Shown here: positions 7,025 to 13,980 of the stretch, in pieces
Position numbering within the stretch: position 1 is the first letter of the stretch
Layout of the letters: each line of letters starts with the position of its first letter
Assembly (NCBI GenBank): GCA_009924535.1
Contig: RFRI01000010.1
Coordinates: forward strand, 1 to 13,980
Direction of reading: 5' to 3'
Origin: Verrucomicrobiota bacterium
GTDB taxonomy: Bacteria > Verrucomicrobiota > Verrucomicrobiia > Opitutales > UBA953
DNA length: 13,980 nucleotides
The notes under the pieces: generated by a model
What the model was told of the DNA's origin: nothing
Databases searched by the model: none
Seen by the model: only the letters and a program-made list of their open reading frames with translations
Translations under genes and position numbers: made by a program

Positions 7025-8086
7025 TTACTTGCCCTGGGCCGACTTGTCGAAGGCCGCGTCGAACGCGACCTTGTTGGTCGGGAAGGAGAGTTTCTTGACG
7101 TAGGCGGCCGATTCGGCGGCGCCGAAGAAGCGGTCCATGCGGCCGTCTTCCCACTCGACGGAGAGCGGGCCGGCATAGCCGACGTCATTGAGGGCGACGA
7201 TGACGTCCTCGAACTTGATGTCGCCGCGGCCGACGGAGCGGAAATCCCAAGCGCGACGAGGGTCGCAGAAATCGGTATGGCCGCCGAATACGCCGACGGT
7301 GCCGTCGCCGTGACCCCACCAGACGTCCTTCATGTGGGCGTGGTGGATCTGCTTGCCGAACGTGCGGATGAACTTCACGTAGTCGACGCCCTGGTAGCCG
7401 AGGTGGCTGGGGTCATAGTTGAAGCCGAAGCGCTTGTGGTTGCCGACGGCGTCGAGCGCGCGCTGGGCGGAGGCGATGTCGAAGGCGATCTCGGTGGGGT
7501 GCACTTCGAGGCCGAAGTAGACGTCGTTCTTCTCGAAGACCTCGAGGATCGGCTTCCAGCGCTTGGCGAAATCGTCGTAACCCCTCTGCAGGTAAGCCTG
7601 GTTGGTGGGCGGGAAGGCGTAGATCGCGTGCCAGATGGAGGAGCCGGTGAAGCCGTTGACGACGGTCTTGCCGGAACCCTTCGGCTTGTTCGCCATGTAC
7701 GCCTTGCCGGCGTCGAAGAATTTGCGGGCGGCCTGGGCGGTCAGGGCCATCTCGGCGCAGGCGCGCTGGCGCACGCCTTCCGGATTACCGTCGCCCCAGA
7801 CGTGGGCAGGCAGGATGCACTGGTGGCGTTCGTCGATGTTGTCGCAGGTGGCCTGGCCGACGAGGTGCGCGGAGATCGCCCAGCAGCCGAGGTCGTGCTG
7901 CGCGAGAAGCTTCCAGAGGGATTCGACGTAGCCGGGCTCGTTGACGGCGCGGACGACATCGAAGTGGTCGCCCCAACAGGCGAGCTCGACGCCTTCGTAG
8001 CCCATGGCTTTGACCTTAGGGAGCAGGTCGGCGATCTTGAGGTCGGCCCACTGGCCGGTGAAGAGGGTAACAGGGCGCTGTGACAT
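7025..8086 (-). CDS. Sugar phosphate isomerase/epimerase-like TIM-barrel protein
   Basis: 353 aa from the ATG at 8086, AP-endonuclease-2/xylose-isomerase-like TIM barrel that usually isomerises or epimerises sugars or keto-sugars with a divalent metal. Seen, with residues counted from that ATG: GYEGVELACWGDHF near the N-terminus, GLEVHPTE with E194, NYDPSHLGY with D225 and H228, HHAHMKDVWWG with H251, and SVEWED with E311; together these supply the usual Glu/Asp/His/Glu metal site. A longer frame exists to a TTG at 8119, which I reject because the ATG gives the normal strand-1 start. It is 76 nt downstream of xylB and 24 nt upstream of two dehydrogenase genes. It is not the xylose isomerase itself, which is the separate gene at 9703. 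Substrate unknown. Confidence 0.88.
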   Translation of the reverse strand: MSQRPVTLFTGQWADLKIADLLPKVKAMGYEGVELACWGDHFDVVRAVNEPGYVESLWKLLAQHDLGCWAISAHLVGQATCDNIDERHQCILPAHVWGDGNPEGVRQRACAEMALTAQAARKFFDAGKAYMANKPKGSGKTVVNGFTGSSIWHAIYAFPPTNQAYLQRGYDDFAKRWKPILEVFEKNDVYFGLEVHPTEIAFDIASAQRALDAVGNHKRFGFNYDPSHLGYQGVDYVKFIRTFGKQIHHAHMKDVWWGHGDGTVGVFGGHTDFCDPRRAWDFRSVGRGDIKFEDVIVALNDVGYAGPLSVEWEDGRMDRFFGAAESAAYVKKLSFPTNKVAFDAAFDKSAQGK

Positions 8087-8137
8087 GGTGCGTAGGGGTG
8101 AGTCCCCTATGTCAGCCAATCACCCCGCTTTGTTCAA
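8087..8137 (-). promoter_or_regulatory. Candidate promoter and 5' hairpin before the TIM-barrel gene
   Basis: TTGAAC (8137-8132), 17-nt spacer, TGACAT (8114-8109), then a 22-nt leader to the ATG at 8086. The leader region contains the inverted repeat TAGGGG/CCCCTA (8109-8093, 5-nt loop). If real, the three downstream genes can be transcribed apart from xylAB. The 76-nt gap after xylB holds no T-tailed terminator, so readthrough is also possible. Confidence 0.35.
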
Positions 8138-8162
8138 GTGGGCAATGCTCACAGACCCCAAT

Positions 8163-9698
8163 TTATGCCTTCCGCGACAGCGATTGGCCGAGTTCGGCCT
8201 CCAGTTTGTCGTAGGCCGCCCGGAGGGACGGGTTCGGCTGGACGATACCCGGGGCCGGGGCGCAGAAAACCGGCTCCAAATCAGCCATCTTAGCGCCGCA
8301 GGCACCCTCGGCGGCGCGAAGCGCGGCGCCCAAGGCGGCGGAGTCGGAGACGGCTAGGCGGAGGACCGGGGCGCCGAAGACGTCGGCGAAGATCTTGGCG
8401 ACGGAAGGGTTCTCGGAAGCACCGCCCGTCAGGAGCAGCTGCGTGGTCGGGGTGCCGACCCAACGGCTATGATAGCGGAGGCTGAGAGCCTGGCCTTCGA
8501 CGGCGGCGCGAGGGAGCGTCGCCTGGGAGGCGGGCGCGCCGAGCGCGATGCGACCGGCCGGACGGCGCGGCGTGATCTCGGGCTCTTCCATCGGGAGCAC
8601 GGCGGAGACCGCAGCCGGAGTAGAGTCGACGGCGGCGGAGAAAGCAGCCCAATCGGCGTGTCCGCATTCGCGACGGATGGCCTCGCGGGCGAGCGAACCG
8701 TTGCGCACGCAGACGAGGCTCATGCTACCGCCCATCGGATTGCCGAACGCGTGGCCGAGGCCCGCGGAGTCGGTGCGGATACCTTCGATCGCGGCGAAGA
8801 GGGTGTCGCTCGTACCGAGGCTGATGACGACCTTGCCGGGCTTGGACGCGCCCATGCCGACGAGGCTGGAAGGATTGTCACCGGTGCCGATGACGACCTG
8901 ACACTTCGGCGAGAAGCCGTGGCGGGCGACGAAGTAGGCGGAGATGCCGCCGGCCACGGTCGAACCGGGGCGGACGGGCGGAAGCTTGGCGGCGAGATCG
9001 GGCGCGGTCGCAGCGAGCGCAGCGGGAGCCCAGTCACCCTTCCGGATGTCCATGAGGTTCATGCCGGCGCCGTCACCGGTGTCGATCGCGGCGTCCTTCC
9101 CGGCGAGCACCGAGGCGAAGAAGGAAGAGACCAGATGCACGCGCTTGGTCTTCGCCCAGGCGGCGGGCTCGAGCTTGGCGAAGCGGCGGATCTGCGGACC
9201 GGTGAAACGCTGCGTGGCGACGGAGCCGGTGAGATCGCAGACGGCCTGATCGCCGCCGAGGGCGGCGGCGATCTCGGCGCATTCGGCCGCGGTGGACGAG
9301 TCCATCCAGATCGGCGAAGAGCGACGAGAGAGGACCGGGGAGACCTTGGCGGACAGCGGGGTGGCGCGATTACCATCGGCCAGCGCGGCCTCGTAGCCGG
9401 CGGCGAGGTAGACGCTACCGTGCTGCTGGCCGGAGACCGAGACGGCGTCGACCTGCGAGAGGTCGGTCAGCTTGGCGAGACGGTCGAGCGCGAGCTCGAG
9501 GCCGTCGAGCCAGAGGAGCGGATCGGCGTGCACTTCGCCGCCCTGCCCTCCGCGGAGGAATCCTTCCGGATGTCCGCGGTCGGGGAAGTCGGCGCCGAAC
9601 GCCGCGCGGGCGCGGGCGACCGTCGTGCCTTTCGCCGTATCCAGCACGAGCGCCGTCGCGCTCTGCGTGGACAGGTCAAGACCCAGGACGATCGCCAT
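8163..9698 (-). CDS. xylB: Xylulokinase, FGGY carbohydrate kinase
   Basis: 511 aa, phosphorylates D-xylulose with ATP to xylulose 5-phosphate for the pentose phosphate pathway. Seen: GLDLSTQS at 6-13 (phosphate-binding start of the first actin-like domain), VSVSGQQHG at 86-94 (substrate loop), GTGDNPSSLVGMG at 271-283 with D274 at the catalytic base position, LGTSDTLFA at 294-302, and LTGGASENP near the C-terminus in the second domain. Length fits bacterial XylB. The ATG is 4 nt after the xylA stop, and GAGG at the xylA end is one of the few plausible Shine-Dalgarno sites in this window, so xylA and xylB are translated from one mRNA. Assignment rests on family plus the xylA neighbour; without it another FGGY substrate would be possible. 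Confidence 0.94.
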   Translation of the reverse strand: MAIVLGLDLSTQSATALVLDTAKGTTVARARAAFGADFPDRGHPEGFLRGGQGGEVHADPLLWLDGLELALDRLAKLTDLSQVDAVSVSGQQHGSVYLAAGYEAALADGNRATPLSAKVSPVLSRRSSPIWMDSSTAAECAEIAAALGGDQAVCDLTGSVATQRFTGPQIRRFAKLEPAAWAKTKRVHLVSSFFASVLAGKDAAIDTGDGAGMNLMDIRKGDWAPAALAATAPDLAAKLPPVRPGSTVAGGISAYFVARHGFSPKCQVVIGTGDNPSSLVGMGASKPGKVVISLGTSDTLFAAIEGIRTDSAGLGHAFGNPMGGSMSLVCVRNGSLAREAIRRECGHADWAAFSAAVDSTPAAVSAVLPMEEPEITPRRPAGRIALGAPASQATLPRAAVEGQALSLRYHSRWVGTPTTQLLLTGGASENPSVAKIFADVFGAPVLRLAVSDSAALGAALRAAEGACGAKMADLEPVFCAPAPGIVQPNPSLRAAYDKLEAELGQSLSRKA

Positions 9699-9702
9699 GG
9701 CC

Positions 9703-11013
<1,311 letters not shown>

Positions 11014-11126
11014 GACTTATAGGAGGGAGGGTTCTGACATTGGAGACGCCTCCCCGACTGCCAAGAAAGGAATAGGGCCCACCTATGAACAAAACGACAG
11101 GCAGGGAGCCCGCATACAACTGCGCC

Positions 11127-11160
11127 TTGCGCCTTCGCGGGCGCCGCCTAGGTTGGCGGC
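11127..11160 (+). promoter_or_regulatory. Candidate panC promoter giving a leaderless mRNA
   Basis: TTGCGC (11127-11132), 16-nt spacer, TAGGTT (11149-11154), 6 nt, then ATG at 11161. The transcript would begin at or within a base or two of the start codon. Geometry is identical to the elements before 4188 and 12995. Confidence 0.45.
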
Positions 11161-12003
11161 ATGGAGGTCGTCCACACCATCCCCGAATTGCGCGCCGCGG
11201 TCGCCCGGGCCCGTCAGGCCGGCCAGGCCATCGGCTTCGTGCCCACGATGGGCTGCCTGCACGAGGGTCACCTCAGCCTGATCCGCCGGGCCAAAGAAGA
11301 GGCGGCCTTCGTGGTGGTCTCGATCTTCGTCAACCCGACCCAGTTCGGCCCCAACGAGGATTTCTCCAAATACCCACGCACGTTCGAGGATGATCGCCGC
11401 GGCTGCGAAGCCGCGGGCGCCAGCCTGATCTTCGCGCCGACCGCCGCCGACTTCTATCCGGATGGGGCCTCGACCTGGGTCGACGTCGAAGGGGTCTCCG
11501 CCAAGCTCTGCGGCGAATTCCGCCCCGGCCATTTCCGCGGCGTGGCGACCGTGGTCGCGATGCTCTTCAACGCCGCGCAGGCGGACCTGGCCGTCTTCGG
11601 CCGCAAGGACCTCCAACAGCTCGCCGTCATCCGCCGTATGGTCCGCGACCTGCACATCCCTGTTCGCATCATCGCGCATGAGACCATCCGTGAGCCCAAC
11701 GGCGTCGCGATGAGCTCTCGCAACCGCTACCTTTCGGCCGAACAGATGACGCAGGCGACGGCCATCCCCGCCGCCATGGCCGCGGCGAAAGCCTTGGCCC
11801 AAGCCGGCGTCACCGACGCCGCGCGCCTCCGGGACGCGGCGCAAGCCGTGCTGACCGCGCAACCAGCCCTGAAGCCTCAATACTGTGAAGTCGTCGACCT
11901 CGAGACGATGGCCCCGGTCACGTCGATAGCAGGACTCCGCTGCGCCATCGCGATCGCCTGCCACCTAGGCGCGACGCGTCTGATCGATAACGCCGACCTC
12001 TGA
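11161..12003 (+). CDS. panC: Pantothenate synthetase (pantoate-beta-alanine ligase)
   Basis: 280 aa, joins pantoate and beta-alanine with ATP to make pantothenate, the coenzyme A precursor, in the cytoplasm. Seen: FVPTMGCLHEGHLSLI (about residues 26-41) with the HxGH nucleotide-binding motif as HEGH, SIFVNPTQFGPNEDF, LCGEFRPGHFRGV for substrate binding, VFGRKDLQQL, and MSSRN as the KMSKS-like loop. Length is normal for the family. Neither panB nor panD lies next to it. It ends exactly where the convergent transporter gene ends, the two stops sharing TGATCA, with no room for a terminator. Start chosen at 11161 on the family N-terminus and the promoter-like elements directly upstream. Confidence 0.97.
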   Translation: MEVVHTIPELRAAVARARQAGQAIGFVPTMGCLHEGHLSLIRRAKEEAAFVVVSIFVNPTQFGPNEDFSKYPRTFEDDRRGCEAAGASLIFAPTAADFYPDGASTWVDVEGVSAKLCGEFRPGHFRGVATVVAMLFNAAQADLAVFGRKDLQQLAVIRRMVRDLHIPVRIIAHETIREPNGVAMSSRNRYLSAEQMTQATAIPAAMAAAKALAQAGVTDAARLRDAAQAVLTAQPALKPQYCEVVDLETMAPVTSIAGLRCAIAIACHLGATRLIDNADL

Positions 12004-12879
12004 TCAGGCGAGACTGAGGTAGACCGCGGCCAGCAGGATCAAGGCTCCGAGCAAGCGGCGGGTCATGATACCTCGGCCCACGTGCTTCTCCGCGTTGGCG
12101 AACCAATGCCCGACGACCCAGACCAACGCGACGCTCCAAAGCCCGCGGGTGTTATAAAGGACGTTGGTGACCGTGACCTCGTGGTAGACGGCGATGCAGT
12201 AGGCGATGCCCATCGCCTGGATGGTCAGCAAGGTGCCGCCGCCGAAAGCCCAGACGACCATGGGACGCGGCATCTGCCGCAGCGGCGCGGAGAAGAACGG
12301 GATGAGCGTGAACGATAGCGCCCCGACCGTGAGGAACATCACCGGCCCGAAATGGCCGAAGCCGAACGCCGGCACCCAATGCTGCTGCATCACGTCCGTG
12401 GCCGCGAAGGCGACCGAGGCGAGGAACGCGAACACGACGCTCACGAGCAGACGTTCGCGGTTGGCGCGCCACTCCCCGCCCAGCAAGGCCAGGGCCAGCG
12501 TCGTCAGGAACGTGGCCACCCACAGCTTCTTGTCCAATTCGCCGCCGGCCAGGCAGACCAGCAAGGCCACGAAGATCACCTTCGTGCCGAGCACCGGCGT
12601 CGCGATGGAAATGTCGCCCCGGCTGATCGCGACGAAGGTGAAGACCTGGCCGATGAAGAAAGCGGTGCCGGCCAAGACCGCATGGGTGACGTTGGTCGTC
12701 GTGAAAGGTTCGCCGCCATGCAGGAGCCAGGTCTGGAACAGGACGGCGCCGATCAGGTTCACGATGAACAGGACCCGCCAGGGGTGGCCGCCATCCATGG
12801 CCCGCTTAAGGGCCATCGCGGCGAAGGTGTAGCCCACGGCTGAACAGAGGGGGATGACGATGGAGGCGGGAGAACGCAT
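12004..12879 (-). CDS. DMT/EamA superfamily transporter
   Basis: 291 aa from the ATG at 12879, inner membrane, ten predicted hydrophobic helices in the two five-helix repeats typical of drug/metabolite transporters. Seen: helix 1 in PASIVIPLCSAVGYTFAAMA, a middle gap of basic residues (GGEWRANRER) between the halves, and conserved-looking ATPVLG and NVLYNTRGLWSV in helices 4 and 9. The frame extends upstream to an ATG at 12996, but that extension is Gly/Pro/Arg-rich, non-membrane, and would overlap the divergent gene's start, so I use 12879. No Shine-Dalgarno sequence is visible. Known members move amino acids, nucleotide sugars, metabolites or drugs; substrate cannot be told here. A link to pantothenate export or uptake is possible from its neighbour but unsupported. 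Confidence 0.87.
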   Translation of the reverse strand: MRSPASIVIPLCSAVGYTFAAMALKRAMDGGHPWRVLFIVNLIGAVLFQTWLLHGGEPFTTTNVTHAVLAGTAFFIGQVFTFVAISRGDISIATPVLGTKVIFVALLVCLAGGELDKKLWVATFLTTLALALLGGEWRANRERLLVSVVFAFLASVAFAATDVMQQHWVPAFGFGHFGPVMFLTVGALSFTLIPFFSAPLRQMPRPMVVWAFGGGTLLTIQAMGIAYCIAVYHEVTVTNVLYNTRGLWSVALVWVVGHWFANAEKHVGRGIMTRRLLGALILLAAVYLSLA

Positions 12880-12960
12880 CAGGCAGGCCCGAACGAACCC
12901 CCTTCCCTCCCCGCTGGCGAGTCCGAAGCAAGAAATCCACCCCGCCGGGCTGCCACGACC

Positions 12961-12994
12961 TTGCCCCGTGCCAGCCCGCGGGTATGGTGATGGC
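12961..12994 (+). promoter_or_regulatory. Candidate promoter of the gene at 12995, leaderless
   Basis: TTGCCC (12961-12966), 16-nt spacer, TATGGT (12983-12988), 6 nt, then the ATG at 12995. An imperfect inverted repeat, CTGCCACG/CGTGCCAG (12950-12974, seven of eight pairs), overlaps the -35. Confidence 0.45.
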
Positions 12995-13980
12995 ATGGGT
13001 CAATTTTCCTACAAGAACGAGGCGGTCGATCCGCATCGGAAGATCCTCTCCGAACAGTTCGTGATGGACCTCGAGCATGTCGCCGAAGGCCCCTTGCTCG
13101 CCCTCGCGAAGCAGATCCCCGGCGGCTACATCCATCGCAAACCTTTCCTGCGCGACGCCAAATGGCTGTTCAAGAAACGCCTCGCGCATCTCGCCCAGGA
13201 TGCCGACGCCGTGGCGGAGCATCTGGCTTGGTATGCCGAGGTCCTGAAGTGCGACAAAGCGAAGCTGCTCGAAAACCTGGACGAACTCGCGGCCGCGATC
13301 GGCGGCCCGCGCGCCGCCCTGCTCTGCGTCCTTTGGAATAACCAGGCTGAACAGAAGGACGCCGCCCTGCCCGCCGACCTCCTGCCCCGTCTCCTGGCCA
13401 ACGCCAAGGCGCAGAGCGGCAAGCCGGACACGAAGGCGTGGAAGGCGGCCCTCGCGAAACTCGGAGGCGCGGCGGAGAAAGAGCCGCTCGACTCCGTCGA
13501 CGCCCTCGACTCCGCGGGCAAGACCGTGCGACGGCTGCTCCAGGAACTTTCCCAAGGCAAAGCGGCCCGCGAGAACGAAGGCCGTCAGATCCGACGCCAG
13601 CATGCCAACGAGTTGGAGGCGAAGGACGCCGAGATCCGCAAGGCCCGCGAGGACGCCGCCCGCCAAGCGCAGGAAGCCACCAAGCAGGCCGCCGGCCTCG
13701 ACGCGAACATCGTGGCGCTCCAGGCCAAGCTGACCGCGGAAGAAGCCGAAGTGGCGCGCCTGCGCGGCGATCTGGACCGCGCCCGCGAACATGTCGCCAA
13801 GAAAGCCCGGGAGATCGCCGAGGAACTGCTCTCCGAGGAGATCCGCCCCTGGCTCGCCGATGCGCGCACCCTGAAGTCCGCCTCCGAAGAAGTCGCCAAG
13901 CTACGCCAGCTGACCACGGAGACCGTCGAGAAAGTCCGCAAGGCGCAACGTGACGCCGACCCCTTCCTCGCCAAGGAGCA
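12995..13980 (+). CDS. Unrecognised coiled-coil protein, 3' end beyond the window
   Basis: Open from the ATG at 12995 to the window edge: 328 complete codons with no stop, so the gene is partial at its 3' end. I do not recognise the family. Seen: a globular N-terminal part of about 150 residues (MGQFSYKNEAVDPHRKIL start, conserved-looking IPGGYIHRKPFLRDAKWLFKKRL at roughly 43-65, LLCVLWNN near 113), then from about 174 to 282 a charged heptad-like stretch rich in Glu, Lys, Arg and Ala (QIRRQHANELEAKDAEIRKA), predicted as a long coiled coil. A second charged segment follows (LKSASEEVAKLRQLTTETVE). No signal peptide or membrane segment. The plus frame is favoured over the antisense frames by its start, promoter-like elements and non-random composition. 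A role in a large assembly is only a guess. Confidence 0.75.
   Translation, partial: MGQFSYKNEAVDPHRKILSEQFVMDLEHVAEGPLLALAKQIPGGYIHRKPFLRDAKWLFKKRLAHLAQDADAVAEHLAWYAEVLKCDKAKLLENLDELAAAIGGPRAALLCVLWNNQAEQKDAALPADLLPRLLANAKAQSGKPDTKAWKAALAKLGGAAEKEPLDSVDALDSAGKTVRRLLQELSQGKAARENEGRQIRRQHANELEAKDAEIRKAREDAARQAQEATKQAAGLDANIVALQAKLTAEEAEVARLRGDLDRAREHVAKKAREIAEELLSEEIRPWLADARTLKSASEEVAKLRQLTTETVEKVRKAQRDADPFLAKE

Noticed and set aside
8087..8119. N-terminal extension of the TIM-barrel protein to 8119
   Set aside because: The codon there is TTG, the added eleven residues match no barrel strand, and they would cover the candidate hairpin and leader.
12880..12996. N-terminal extension of the DMT transporter, and the 328-codon minus-strand frame from 13792 to 12806
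   Set aside because: The extension is Gly/Pro/Arg-rich and would overlap the divergent gene. The long minus frame is the shadow of the coiled-coil gene at 12995.

Overview
The window is GC-rich chromosomal DNA that most resembles a free-living member of the PVC group, probably Verrucomicrobiota (Opitutae-like). That placement is inferred from an LL-diaminopimelate aminotransferase of PVC type, a citramalate route to isoleucine, and sugar-catabolic genes built from Gfo/Idh/MocA and TIM-barrel proteins. Most starts lack a clear Shine-Dalgarno sequence. I see no insertion sequences, CRISPR arrays or phage genes, so this looks like core and catabolic chromosome rather than a mobile island.

Layout: (1) 40-1782, minus strand: citramalate synthase (cimA), preceded by a short isoleucine-rich leader ORF and a set of competing hairpins. 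This is a strong candidate ribosome-mediated attenuator and is the most interesting signal in the window. (2) 1890-2642, plus strand: a small exported protein of unknown function. (3) 2656-4091, minus strand: tRNA-Phe(GAA) with its terminator, then LL-diaminopimelate aminotransferase (lysine and peptidoglycan precursor synthesis). (4) 4188-4691, plus strand: a TspO/MBR membrane protein, closed by a strong bidirectional terminator at 4692-4716. (5) 4737-11013, minus strand: a five-gene sugar block in the order xylA, xylB, a xylose-isomerase-like TIM-barrel isomerase/epimerase, and two Gfo/Idh/MocA oxidoreductases. (6) 11161-12003, plus strand: pantothenate synthetase panC, meeting tail to tail a 10-TM DMT/EamA transporter (12004-12879, minus strand) with no gap. 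(7) 12995 to the window end, plus strand: the 5' part of an unrecognised coiled-coil protein that runs off the edge.

How the genes work together: XylA and XylB convert xylose to xylulose 5-phosphate. The three genes downstream could oxidise, epimerise and reduce another sugar or glycoside, but their substrate cannot be read from sequence. cimA, dapL and panC are anabolic genes (isoleucine, lysine/diaminopimelate, pantothenate) and are not in one operon. All four plus-strand protein genes have an AT-richer -10-like hexamer ending exactly 6 nt before the ATG. In three of them a TTG-starting -35-like hexamer lies exactly 34 nt before the ATG. This predicts leaderless transcripts and was used here to choose starts.
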